This document shows positions 54,637 through 63,766 of a DNA stretch of 64,000 bases, in pieces. Made by a program: the position numbers and the translations under genes. The notes beneath the pieces are model-generated. The model was not told the DNA's origin and did not search any database. It saw nothing but the letters and a program-made list of their open reading frames with translations. The first letter of the stretch is position 1. The number at the start of each line of letters is the position of its first letter. The stretch is from Streptomyces xanthophaeus. Lineage in GTDB: Bacteria; Actinomycetota; Actinomycetes; Streptomycetales; Streptomycetaceae. The stretch spans positions 124,001-188,000 of the forward strand of contig NZ_CP076543.1 of NCBI RefSeq assembly GCF_030440515.1, given 5' to 3'.

Positions 54637-56790
54637 TCACCGCACGGACGCGGGGCTCACGTCCGGGTAGATGCCCAGGTACCGGTACGCGCCGGATTCG
54701 ACCTGGTAGAGGTGGGCGGTGCGGGTTCTGGTCAGCACGTGGGAGTTGGTGTCGAAGGACAGCGGCTTGGCCAGGCCCTCGTGGGCCGTCCGGAAGATCC
54801 GCCGGGTCACGCCCGCCCGGTCCCGCCCCTCCTTCTCCAGGCCGGCCAGGGTCGCGGCGAGCAGCCCCACGGCGTCGTAGGCCTCGGTGGCCCAGCGGGC
54901 GGGCGGGGTCCCGTAGGCGGCGCGGTGGGCGGCGACGAACTCGGCGGCGGCGGGGACGGCGAGCGGGTCGGTGAAGAGGGAGGCGAACAGCCAGCCCTCG
55001 GCGGCCGGACCGGCATCCGTGAGGAAGGCCGGTTCCATGGCGTGCTGGATGCCCATCCGCCGGCCCTGGAATCCGCCTTCGGTGAGGGCGCGGGCCATCG
55101 TGGCCGCGCGCTGCGCCGAGGTGCCGGCGTAGACGACGGCCTCGGCCCCGGCCTCGGTCAGCGCGCGTACGGCGCCGGCGAAGTCGGAGCTCCCCGCGGG
55201 GATCCGATGGACGGTGACCGTGCCCTGCGACGGCGGTGACTGCTGCAGGTGCCGGACGACCGGGAAGGCGGGCTCGCCGCCTTCGACGTCCTCCACCAGG
55301 CCCGTGCGGCGGACGGGCCGTATCCGGCTGAAGCAGTCGATCACGGGGAGGGCGAGCTGGTCGCCGGCCGGGCGGGTGGCGACCACCGTGCGCCATCCCT
55401 GCCGGGAGGTCGCGGTCTCGGGGCTGTCGGCGGACACGAGCAGCAGGGCGAGATCGGCCGCGTCGCAGGCAGCGGCCATCTGGGGCACGACCGCGTCCCA
55501 GGTGGGGCCGGTGAGTGCGACCACCGCGGGGTCTGCGGCCAGCTCCTTGACCACCTGGGCGGCGCGCGTGGCGTCCCCGCCGTCGTCGGCGACGCGCAGG
55601 GCCAGCCGGAACGCGGCGTCCGACCGGCTGTTGTGCCGTTCCACGGCGAGCTTCATGCCGCGCTCGTGGGCCTGGCCGATCTCCTTGCCGGGCCCGGTCA
55701 GGTCGGCCTGGAGGGCGAGGGTGTGGGTGGCGAGTTCGCGCTCGGGCGGGGGTGTCGTGCCGCGGGCCCGGCCGCGGGTGGTGAACCAGGCGACCGGCGC
55801 GCCGATGACGGCCAGGCCCGCGCCGGCGCCGAGCAGCCGTCTGCGCGTGAGGCCACGGGCGGCCGCCTCCGGCGCGTCGATCCGGGTCGGTTCCGGGACG
55901 GGCAGGTCCAGGGCCCTGGTGGAACGCTCGGCGATGAGGCGGGGCAGCGGGGGCGGCAGCCAGTCCTCGCCGTCCGGGCCGGCGAGGTCGTCCCCGAGTA
56001 CGGCGCCCAGCTGGTCCGGGGTCGGCCGGGCCTCCGGGTCCTTCGCCAGACAGGACAGCACGGTGTCGAGCAACTCGGTTGGCAGTCCGGAGAGTTCGGG
56101 CTCGTCGTGCACCGTGCGGTAGACCACCGCGGCCGCGTGCCCGCCGCCGAAGGGACCGTGCCCGGTCGCCGCGTACGCCAGGACGCAGCCGAGGGAGAAC
56201 ACATCGCTCGGGGCGCCCGCCACGGCGCCGTCCGTGCGGGCCTGTTCCGGTGCCAGGTAGCCCGGGGTGCCGAGGACGGCGTCCACGGCGGTCAGCGTGA
56301 CCGCGCCCTCGGCCCGCGCGATCCCGAAGTCGATCAGCCGGGGCCCGTCCGGGGCGAGCAGGATGTTGCCCGGTTTGACGTCGCGGTGGACCAGTCCGGC
56401 GGCGTGCACCTGCGCCAGCGCCTCGGCGAGCCGCGCGCCCAGCGTCCGTACCGCCCGGACGGGCAGCGGACCGTACCCTCCTACGGCCTCGGCCAGGGAG
56501 GGCCCGGGGACGTAGGGGGTGGCCAGCCAGGGCTCGCGCGCCTGCGGGTCGGCGGCGACGACCGGGACCACCCAGCGCCCGGTCAGCTGCCCGGCGGCCT
56601 CCACCTCGCGCCGGAACCGGGCGCGGAAGTCCGGGTTCGCGGCGTGGTCGGCGCGGATGACCTTGACCGCGACCAGGGTGCCGGCGGCGGAGCGGGCGAG
56701 GTACACGGTGCCCATGCCGCCCGAACCGAGGCGTCCCAGCAGCCGGTTGCCGCCGATCTCGGCGGGATCGGCGGGGGTGAGGGGGCGCAT
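54637..56790 (-). CDS. Receptor-like Ser/Thr kinase with LivJ-type extracytoplasmic domain (copy 1)
   Basis: The protein has 717 residues. The Hanks kinase (~10-270) has GRLGSGGMGTVYLARS, VAVKVIRAD, HRDVKPGNILL, IDFGIARAEG and TPGYLAPEQ. Near residue 314 an RRRLLGAGAG stretch leads a membrane helix (~317-337), with a twin-arginine look. The remaining ~370 residues are a type I periplasmic-binding domain (HTLALQADLTGPGKEIGQAH, VVALTGPTWDAVVPQMAA, GFQGRRMGIQHAMEPAF). The domain faces outside, so ligand binding could drive kinase signalling. It is the third gene of an operon, 6 bases after the similar kinase, and the two are clear paralogues. Confidence 0.9.
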   Translation of the reverse strand: MRPLTPADPAEIGGNRLLGRLGSGGMGTVYLARSAAGTLVAVKVIRADHAANPDFRARFRREVEAAGQLTGRWVVPVVAADPQAREPWLATPYVPGPSLAEAVGGYGPLPVRAVRTLGARLAEALAQVHAAGLVHRDVKPGNILLAPDGPRLIDFGIARAEGAVTLTAVDAVLGTPGYLAPEQARTDGAVAGAPSDVFSLGCVLAYAATGHGPFGGGHAAAVVYRTVHDEPELSGLPTELLDTVLSCLAKDPEARPTPDQLGAVLGDDLAGPDGEDWLPPPLPRLIAERSTRALDLPVPEPTRIDAPEAAARGLTRRRLLGAGAGLAVIGAPVAWFTTRGRARGTTPPPERELATHTLALQADLTGPGKEIGQAHERGMKLAVERHNSRSDAAFRLALRVADDGGDATRAAQVVKELAADPAVVALTGPTWDAVVPQMAAACDAADLALLLVSADSPETATSRQGWRTVVATRPAGDQLALPVIDCFSRIRPVRRTGLVEDVEGGEPAFPVVRHLQQSPPSQGTVTVHRIPAGSSDFAGAVRALTEAGAEAVVYAGTSAQRAATMARALTEGGFQGRRMGIQHAMEPAFLTDAGPAAEGWLFASLFTDPLAVPAAAEFVAAHRAAYGTPPARWATEAYDAVGLLAATLAGLEKEGRDRAGVTRRIFRTAHEGLAKPLSFDTNSHVLTRTRTAHLYQVESGAYRYLGIYPDVSPASVR

Positions 56791-56796
56791 CCTGGG

Positions 56797-58956
56797 CTAC
56801 CCTGCCGCGGGCTGGACGGCCGGGCCGACGTAGCGCATCCGGCCCCCCTCCACCTTGTGCATGAAGTAGATGTTGCCTTTGACCTGCTGTCGGTCGTCGA
56901 AGGTGTATTCCTTGGTCAGCCCGCGGAAGGTGCCCTGGGTGAGCGCGGTCAGCAGCCCGGCGCGGGTCGGGCGCCGACCGCCCGCCGCGGTGGTGACCAG
57001 CCGGTCGATGATCAGGCGGGTGGCGTCGAAGGCCTCCGCGGTCCAGATGTCGGGGGCCGATCCGTACGCCGCCCGGTGCGCGCGGGTCATCTCCGCGACC
57101 TCGGGGGCCTCCGGGCCCGTGTACGGCGTGAAGAACTGCCAGCCTTCGGCCGCCTGGCCGGCCGCGCCGAGGAAGTCGGGGCCGGCGATGGTGTAGTCGG
57201 CCGCCCGGGGGCCCTGGAAGCCGGCGGCGGCCAGCAGCCCGGCGACCTTGGCCCCGCCGGCCGGGGTGCCGGTGTAGAAGAAGCCGTCGATGCCGTGCGC
57301 GAGAAGGTCGGTGACCACCGGGGCCAGGTCGGTGGCTCCGCGCGGGACGACGCGCCCGTAGTAGGTGGCCTCGGGTGCGAAGTAGGCGATGGTGCGGCCC
57401 ATGAGCTGGGCCGCCTGCCAGGTGTCCGTGTCCCCGCCGCGGTCGCTGAGGATGCCCATCCGCCGGACGCCCTGCTTCCCGGCGAGCTGCAGGTTGACCG
57501 CGGCGGCCTGGGACGAGGAGATCGGGCAGCTCTGGAAGAAGCTGCGCCGGTCGGTGATGCTGAAGGTCGTCGCCAGGGCGGACACGGTCACCAGGGGGAC
57601 GGAGCTCTCGCCGTAGAGTTCCAGGCACGGGATCACTGAGTCGTTGCCGGTGGGGCCGACCACGGCGAACAGGTCGCGGTTGGCGATGAGTCCGGTGGCG
57701 GCGGCCGCCGAGCGCTCAGCCTTCCCGGCGTCGTCGGCGGTGGCGACGGTGAGCGTGAAGGGCTTGTCCTTGCGGGAGTTGAAGGCGTCGACGGCGAGGC
57801 GCACCCCGCGCTCCTGGGCCTGTCCGGCGGCCTTCTGCGGGCCGGAGAGGTCGGCGTGCACACCGATCACCCACTGGCGCGGGGCGTCCGCGGCCTGATT
57901 CCCGGGTTTGTCCTGGTCGCGCAGCGCCAGCCAGGCGGCCAGGCCGCCGCCGGCCGCGAGGACGGCGCCGCCGGAGGCGAGGGCGAGGAACCGCCTGCGG
58001 GAGGGCGCCGCGGCCGTGCCGGGTGCGGGGGCGGCGTCCGGGTCGGCGACGGTCTCGTCGATGCCGGGCAGGGCGAGCAGCGCGGCGGCGCGTGCGGCGA
58101 TGGTGGCGACGACCGGGTCGGGCAGCCAGTCGGTGCCCTCCCCCGGGGTGTCCTCGGTCAGTGCCGCGTCGAGCTCGCGCGCGCCGGGGCGGATGTCGGG
58201 GTGTTTGGCGACGCAGGTCCGCAGCAGGGCGGTGAGTTCGGGGTCGGCGAGGACCTCGGGGCCGAATTCGGGCTCGTCGTGGACCGTGCGGTAGAGCACG
58301 GCGTCGACGGTGCCGGTGCCGAAGGGCAGCCGTCCGGTGGCGGCGTACGCGAGGAGGCAGCCGAGCGAGAAGACGTCGCCGGCCGGTTCGGCGGGGCGGC
58401 CCTCGGCCTGTTCGGGCGGGAGGAAGCCGGGGGTGCCGAGTACGGCGTCGGCGGAGGTCAGGGCGGTGTGCTCGCCGCCGCGGGCGATCCCGAAGTCGAT
58501 CAGCCGGGGCCGGTCCATACCGAGGAGGACGTTTCCGGGCTTCACGTCGCGGTGTACGAGTCCCTGCTCGTGCATCACCGCGAGGGCCTGGCCCAGGGCC
58601 TTGCCGAGGATCCGTACGGCGCGCAGCGGGAGCGGGCCGTGGGCCGCGACGGCCTCGGCGAGGGAGGGGCCGGCGACGAAGGAGGTGGCGAGCCACGGTT
58701 CGGCGGCGTCCGGGTCGGCGCCGGTGACGCGGACGGCCCACGGGCTGTCCACCTCGGCGGCGATCTCGGCCTCGCGGCGGAAACGGGCCCGGAAGTCGGC
58801 CTCCTCGGCGTACTCGGCGCGGATCACCTTGACCGCGGCGAGCGCACCGTCGTCGGTCCGGCCGAGGTAGACGACGCCCATGCCGCCGGCGCCGAGGCGC
58901 CCGAGGAGCCGGTGTCCGCCGATCCGGGAGGGGTCAGAGGGGTGGAGCGGCTCCAT
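56797..58956 (-). CDS. Receptor-like Ser/Thr kinase with LivJ-type extracytoplasmic domain (copy 2)
   Basis: The protein has 719 residues and the same architecture as the next gene: kinase ~10-275 (GRLGAGGMGVVYLGR, AAVKVIRAE, HRDVKPGNVLL, IDFGIARGGE, TPGFLPPEQ in which Leu replaces the usual Ala of APE), then PSRRRFLALASGGAVLA near 318, a Tat-like motif joined to the membrane helix. The outer domain is VIGVHADLSGPQKAAGQAQE, AVVGPTGNDSVIPCLELYG and GGDTDTWQAAQLMG, again LivJ-like. It is the second gene of the operon; its ATG shares a base with the stop of the lipoprotein gene (TGATG). The ligand is probably an amino acid or related compound. Confidence 0.9.
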   Translation of the reverse strand: MEPLHPSDPSRIGGHRLLGRLGAGGMGVVYLGRTDDGALAAVKVIRAEYAEEADFRARFRREAEIAAEVDSPWAVRVTGADPDAAEPWLATSFVAGPSLAEAVAAHGPLPLRAVRILGKALGQALAVMHEQGLVHRDVKPGNVLLGMDRPRLIDFGIARGGEHTALTSADAVLGTPGFLPPEQAEGRPAEPAGDVFSLGCLLAYAATGRLPFGTGTVDAVLYRTVHDEPEFGPEVLADPELTALLRTCVAKHPDIRPGARELDAALTEDTPGEGTDWLPDPVVATIAARAAALLALPGIDETVADPDAAPAPGTAAAPSRRRFLALASGGAVLAAGGGLAAWLALRDQDKPGNQAADAPRQWVIGVHADLSGPQKAAGQAQERGVRLAVDAFNSRKDKPFTLTVATADDAGKAERSAAAATGLIANRDLFAVVGPTGNDSVIPCLELYGESSVPLVTVSALATTFSITDRRSFFQSCPISSSQAAAVNLQLAGKQGVRRMGILSDRGGDTDTWQAAQLMGRTIAYFAPEATYYGRVVPRGATDLAPVVTDLLAHGIDGFFYTGTPAGGAKVAGLLAAAGFQGPRAADYTIAGPDFLGAAGQAAEGWQFFTPYTGPEAPEVAEMTRAHRAAYGSAPDIWTAEAFDATRLIIDRLVTTAAGGRRPTRAGLLTALTQGTFRGLTKEYTFDDRQQVKGNIYFMHKVEGGRMRYVGPAVQPAAG

Positions 58957-59864
58957 CAGCCCGCCGCCTTTCCGAGCTCCTGCTTGGCCTGGATCATCAT
59001 CTGGCCGGTGCCCCGGGCCACGTAGGCGTTCAGGTCGCCGATGGTGATGCCCTCCGCGCCCTTGGCGGAGATGGCCACGGTGACGGGCCCGAACTGGGCC
59101 TGGGACCAGGTGTAGTCGTAGGGCCCGCCGTCCTGCGCGTTGACGTACTTGCCGGACTCGGTGAAGGCGTCCTCGGTCCAGGCGTTCATCTGCTCGCCGA
59201 GATAGAAGGCGCCGCCCCACAGGCTCTTGAGGTCCTCGCCCTCACGCAGCTTCTGGTCCGGGCACCGCAGGACCTCTTCCATGGCGCGGGCGGTCTCCCA
59301 GCCGGATTCCTCGCGATTGTGGTGGACGGTGACCGTGGCGTTGATCCGTACGCGGCCGCGGCCGTCCTTGGCCGGGACGTGGAAGTGGCGGGTGCTCGTG
59401 GCGAGCACGTCGGCCGGCAGGCCCTCGGTCTGCCAGACGCAGCTCTCGTCGAGCACGGGCCAGCGGCCGGGATCGCTCTCGAACGGGGTGTTGCGCACGA
59501 CCTCGGACCCGAGGTCGTGCTCGGCGATGATGATCCGGCCGAGCAGGGCGCGGGCCTCGGCGGCCGTCTTCGGCTGCTTGGACTCGTCGACCGGCGGCAT
59601 CGGGATCGGGACGGAACTGCCCGGCCGGGCGGCCGGGGTGCTGCTCGCGCCGGTGCTGCCCGGACCCGGACCTCCCGTGCCCGGACCGCCGGTGCCCGAC
59701 GGCGTGCCCGACGGCGTGGCCGATGTGCCCGGGGTGCCGCTCGCCGTGCCGCCCTTCGGCGTGCCGTCGGCCGTGCACCCGGCGATCAGGAACAGACCCG
59801 CCACCGCGCAGCCGCAGGCGCGCAGGACGGCCTTCCCTCTGCTCTGTCCTACCAGTCCCCCCAC
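58956..59864 (-). CDS. Lipoprotein encoded with the receptor kinases
   Basis: The protein has 302 residues and a lipoprotein signal (RACGCAVAGLFLIAGCTA, Cys lipobox). A long Gly/Thr/Pro/Ser linker is followed by a folded domain (KTAAEARALLGRIIIAEHDL, SCVWQTEGLPADVLA, VRINATVTVHHNREESGWET) with two Cys. I do not recognise the domain. As the first gene of the operon, it may present ligand to, or modulate, the two kinases. GTG 59864 follows TACGAT (59877-59872) by 7 bases with no ribosome-binding site, so the operon mRNA looks leaderless. Confidence 0.8.
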   Translation of the reverse strand: MGGLVGQSRGKAVLRACGCAVAGLFLIAGCTADGTPKGGTASGTPGTSATPSGTPSGTGGPGTGGPGPGSTGASSTPAARPGSSVPIPMPPVDESKQPKTAAEARALLGRIIIAEHDLGSEVVRNTPFESDPGRWPVLDESCVWQTEGLPADVLATSTRHFHVPAKDGRGRVRINATVTVHHNREESGWETARAMEEVLRCPDQKLREGEDLKSLWGGAFYLGEQMNAWTEDAFTESGKYVNAQDGGPYDYTWSQAQFGPVTVAISAKGAEGITIGDLNAYVARGTGQMMIQAKQELGKAAG

Positions 59865-60086
59865 GGCACGGATCGTACCCCGCCGCAGACGCGGTTAACT
59901 TGCTTACGGGAAACGCATGTTGAGGCGAAGCCGAGGATGAGTTCGCGGCCCATGCCCCTGCCCCTGGTGGGCGACGTCGACGGCGAGATCGCCGAAGAGG
60001 GTCAAAGACAAACCGGTCCACCGGTATGTATTGCTTCGCGGCCGGGCATGCTGCAAGAGCGTCAACCCATGGGGAAGGAGCCGCTC

Positions 60087-60821
60087 GTGCTCACTCAGGT
60101 TCTCACTTGGCTCCGACGGCTCAAGGGACGCTTCACCGGTACCCCCGACAGTGGGGCCGCACCGCTGAGCGCCCGGGCCCCGGTCTTCACCGCGGACTTC
60201 GGATCGACCTCCCAGTGGATCGCCGGCCGGTCCTGGGCCTATCCGAACGGCGGCCCCACCAACACCGGCGACAACAAACTCGACTATCTCGTGGCCGACC
60301 CCTCCTACAGCCGTACCGGCACGTTCCGGGCCACCCGCCGCCCGGACGGCAAGTGGAACGCGGGCCTGCTGACCACCGAGGGCAGCAGCGAGGGGTTCAT
60401 GGTGCGGACCGGCGACGTGCTGGAGTCCCGGGTGCGGCTGCCCTCCGAGATCGGAGCCTGGCCGGCGATCTGGACCTGGCGGGACGGCGGCAACGAGATC
60501 GACGTCTTCGAGTACCACCCCGACAACCCCGACCTGCTCGAACTCTCCAACCACGTCAAGGGCGGCTCGCGTTACCACCGGGATTCCTCCATCACCCCCG
60601 GCGGCTGGGTGGACCTCAAGGTCGAGTTCGGATCGCGCTCGGTCGTGTGGTGGGTCAACGGCACCCGCGTCTTCGCCGACCGCCGGGGCGTCGGGCGCAA
60701 CTGGCGGGCGTACCTCATCGTCAACCTGTCCGTGTGCGCCGGCCGCTACCACCCGGCGCCCGAGCCGGGCGTCTCGCAGATGTCCTACGAGGTGGAGTAC
60801 CTACGCGTCCACCGACCCTAG
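60087..60821 (+). CDS. GH16-fold family protein
   Basis: The protein has 244 residues with a concanavalin-like jelly roll. IWTWRDGGNEIDVFEYHPDN contains the GH16 catalytic pattern ExDxxE (EIDVFE); SRVRLPSEIGAWPAIW precedes it. Substrate may be a beta-glucan or similar polysaccharide. There is no signal peptide with this start, which is odd for the family, although two upstream ATGs do not supply one either. GTG 60087 is chosen because AAGGAG lies 6 bases upstream. Its end overlaps the convergent RNase H gene by 21 bases. Confidence 0.75.
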   Translation: MLTQVLTWLRRLKGRFTGTPDSGAAPLSARAPVFTADFGSTSQWIAGRSWAYPNGGPTNTGDNKLDYLVADPSYSRTGTFRATRRPDGKWNAGLLTTEGSSEGFMVRTGDVLESRVRLPSEIGAWPAIWTWRDGGNEIDVFEYHPDNPDLLELSNHVKGGSRYHRDSSITPGGWVDLKVEFGSRSVVWWVNGTRVFADRRGVGRNWRAYLIVNLSVCAGRYHPAPEPGVSQMSYEVEYLRVHRP

Positions 60822-61511
60822 AGCGCCGCAGGCCTGGTGACCCCACCGGCTGCCGTTCTTGGTGATCAGGTCACCGGCCGCGTAGGGCTTTCCGCAGGCG
60901 CAACTGCCGGGGAACTTCGCCTTGATGGCCCGGGACCCTCCGCCACCGGTCGCGGTGCCCGCGGACGTACGCTTCCCCGGCGCGGCCGCCTTGCGGCGCG
61001 CGGGGGACGCCGCGACCGGAGCCGGAACCGGCATCTCCGGGCTGCCGAGAGCCGTACCGGCGGCCTCCTGCCTGATCGCCGCGTCGCTGGCGGCCTGGTC
61101 GGCGATCGCGTTCAGCCGGTCGCCGTCCTCACGGTGTGCCGGAACGTACTGGAAGGTGACGTCACGGTCGGCCAGCAGCCGGTCGATCGCCTCGACGAGT
61201 TCACGGTTGGCCACCGGCTGGCCGGAGGCGGTCTTCCACCCGTTGCGCTTCCAGCCCGGCAGCCACTGGGTCACGGCCTTCATCGCGTACTGGGAGTCCA
61301 TCCGCACCTCGACGGGCGTCCCCGGGTCCACCGCCTCCAGCAGCCGCTGGAGGGCGGTCAGCTCCCCGATGTTGTTGGTGGCCCGCCCCAGCGGCCCGGC
61401 CTCCCAGCGCTCGGGACGTCCCTGGGCGTCGGCGATGACCCAACCCCAGCCGGCGGGCCCGGGATTACCTTTGGCCGCTCCGTCACAGGCGGCGATGATG
61501 CGATCAGACAT
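60801..61511 (-). CDS. rnhA: Ribonuclease HI with C-terminal Cys/His module
   Basis: The protein has 236 residues. The RNase HI core has the four acidic residues: ACDGAAKGNPGPAGWGW (Asp), TNNIGELTALQ (Glu), RMDSQYAMKAV (Asp) and AIADQAASDAA (Asp), with the helix WLPGWKRNGWKTASG in between. A Lys/Ala/Pro linker follows. The C-terminal ~45 residues have CACGKPYAAGD and GHQACG, a likely zinc-binding module of unknown role. It cuts RNA in RNA-DNA hybrids. ATG 61511 (MSDRIIAACDG) gives the normal start. Confidence 0.88.
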   Translation of the reverse strand: MSDRIIAACDGAAKGNPGPAGWGWVIADAQGRPERWEAGPLGRATNNIGELTALQRLLEAVDPGTPVEVRMDSQYAMKAVTQWLPGWKRNGWKTASGQPVANRELVEAIDRLLADRDVTFQYVPAHREDGDRLNAIADQAASDAAIRQEAAGTALGSPEMPVPAPVAASPARRKAAAPGKRTSAGTATGGGGSRAIKAKFPGSCACGKPYAAGDLITKNGSRWGHQACGALGSVDA

Positions 61512-61550
61512 CCCCCGATCATGCCTCATCCGGCGGGTCTCCCCGATCGC

Positions 61551-63084
61551 TCAGCCCGGCAGCACGTCCTTGGCCGCCAGCCGGGAGCCCGTGCAGCAGA
61601 GCCGGTACACGTCGACCTGGTCAAGGAGGTTGCCGTTCGATCGGTAGTACGCGCACACGGTCCCAGGGGGTACGGGCAGCGCCCGGACGGCGTCCGGTAC
61701 GTACCGGAACTCCTGCTCCGGAAGGAACCGGACCACTTCGTCGAGATCCTGGCCGACCCGGACCGCGGCGAAGTCCGCGGGGCGCAGGACACACGTGGTC
61801 AGCTGGTGGGCCGGAAGGGCGCAGGAGGCGAGTGCCACGAGGGCGAAGCCGGCGGGGGCGGCGAACGCGGCGACGAACCGGAGGCGGGCGCCGCGCCGGG
61901 CGGCGGCAAGCCGCTGCGCCGATTCCGAGCCGGTCCGCTCCCGGAGCTCCCCCGTACTTCCCGCGCGCTCCGGGTTCACCTGGTCGGGCAGGGTGGCGAG
62001 GACCTCGAAGCCGCCTTCCCGGGGTGCGGCGTGCAGCGTTCCGCCGATGAGCCGGACCCGTTCGCGCAGGCCGGCCAGCCCGCGGTGGCCCGGGGCCCGC
62101 CCGGCGGCGGAACCCGGGCCGGCGGACGGCGAGCCGGTCCGCGGCGCGGTGTTGGTCACCCGCACCTCGGTCCGGTCCGCCTGCCGGGCGATGCTGACAT
62201 GGACCGTGCTGCCGGGTGCGTGCTTGATCGCATTGGTCAGCGACTCCTGGACCACGCGGTACGCGCTGCGTTCGGCCAGCGGCGGCAGGGCCCGGTCCGG
62301 ACCTTCCCGCCGCAGGTGCACCGTGACCCCGGACTCCCGCGTCCGGGCGACGAGTTCCTCCACGGGTTCCACGGACGAGGCCGTCGGATCCTCCCCGTCG
62401 GAGCCGTCGCGCAGCACTCCGACGGGCCCGGTCCTGGCCGGTCAGCGTGGGCGAGAGTTCCAGCGCCCCGGCGCGCAGGGCGATCAGGCTCAGTTCGTGG
62501 CCCAGTGAGTCGTGCATGTCGGAGGCGATCCGGGTCCGTTCCCGCAGCCGGGCCTGCTCGGCCACGGACCGCTGCCGCTGTTCGAGGCTGCGCGCCCGCT
62601 GCCAGCCCTCGTGCACCAGGTCCAGCCTGGCCTGCCGGTAGCGACCGGCCGGCCAGGGCAGCAGGAGGGCCGCGGGGATGAACGACATCGCGTAGAACCA
62701 ATGCACGGCGCCGACGCCCAGGAGGGCGCAGAGCGCGAGGTCGATGACCGTGCAGGCTGCGAACAGCGCCGGCGCCGGCCCCGTACGGTCGACCCGGAGG
62801 CCGAGGAGGTAGGCCAGTACGGCCAGTGCCGTCAGGTACGGACTCGCCGTCGGGGTCGGATCGGTCAGGCCCGAGGCGACCACCGCGTCGGCGAGGAACA
62901 CGGCCGCCCCGGGCCGGGTCCGGGCGGCGGGCACCGCCGCGGCCAGGACCAGGAGCGGCGGGACCAGACCGAGGGCGGGCGAGGGATGGGCCGCTTCCCG
63001 GTGGGCGAGGACCGCGGCGCCCGCCATGGCCGCCCACAGCGCCGCGTCCCGTGCGGCCGGACCCCGCCCTGCGGCTGTCGGCAC
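61551..63084 (-). pseudogene. Sensor histidine kinase with C-terminal membrane domain, one frame break
   Basis: From GTG 63084 about five membrane helices (ALWAAMAGAAVLAHREAAHP to FYAMSFIPAALLLPWPAG) lead to a HisKA_3 box, IASDMHDSLGHELSLIALRA. Near 62425 the frame changes, and the text jumps from LTGQDRA to VGVLRDGSDGEDPTASS with ~15 residues missing. The ATPase domain is otherwise complete (VVQESLTNAIKHAPGS, GHRGLAGLRERVRLIGG). After it come an unusual further membrane helix (LRFVAAFAAPAGFALVALAS) and an outside domain of ~80 residues (DLDEVVRFLPEQEFRYVPD, then CAYYRSNGNLLDQV). This is a rare layout for a kinase. Head-to-head with a broken response regulator. Confidence 0.65.
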
Positions 63085-63085
63085 T

Positions 63086-63729
63086 GCACCGATGGTCCGG
63101 GCCGGTGTGCGCGCCATCCTGGCTCGGGATCCGCAGATCGAGGTCGTCGCCGAGGCGGCCGACGGGCACGAGGCCCTCGACGCCGTACGCCGGCTCCGGC
63201 CCGCGGTCGCCCTGCTCGACATCCAGATGCCCCGGCTCGACGGCATCGCGGCGGCCGCACGGATCCATCAGGAGCTGCCCGGCACTGCGGTGATCATGCT
63301 GACCACCTTCGGCGAGGACGAGTTCATCGGCCGCGCCCTGCGCGAGGGGCCAGCGGGTTCCTGCTCAAGGCGGACGATCCCCGGGAACTGCTGGCGGGTG
63401 TGCACGCGGTGGCCGCGGGCGGCGCGTACCTCTCGCCGAAGGTCGCCTCCCGGGTCATCGCCGGACTGCGCAGCGGGCGGACGGCGGGCGGTGTGCCCGC
63501 CCGGAACGCCCTGGAGAGGCTGACGGAACGGGAGAACGACGTCCTGGCGCTGCTCGGCGCGGGTCTGTCCAACGCCGAGATCGCCGCTCGCCTCCTCCTG
63601 GTCGAGGGCACGGTGAAGGCCCATGTGAGCGCGATCCTGGGCAAGCTCGGGGTGCGGAACCGGGTCGAGGCGGCGATCGCCGCGTACGAGGCCGGGCTCG
63701 CCGTACGGGGCCGCCGGACAGGTCCTTGA
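63086..63729 (+). pseudogene. LuxR/NarL response regulator, truncated and frameshifted
   Basis: The receiver begins in mid-strand: APMVRAGVRAILARDPQIEV follows directly on the kinase start, so the usual N-terminus with the acidic Asp pair is missing. ALLDIQMPRLDGIAAAARI keeps the phospho-Asp. At 63346-63349 (GGGG) one base is missing; the correct frame resumes GFLLKADDPRELLAGVHAV. The C-terminal LuxR domain is intact (LTERENDVLALLGAGLSNAE, VKAHVSAILGKLGVRNRVEA). As written, no active regulator can be made. Confidence 0.65.
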
Positions 63730-63766
63730 GCGGGGCGTCGACCAGGGCCGGCTTCGGCTTCACCGG

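Noticed and set aside
54434..57628. A ~1060-codon frame overlapping the kinase genes
   Set aside because: It is the same strand in a different phase; its Arg/Pro/Gly-rich text is a shadow of the kinase frames.
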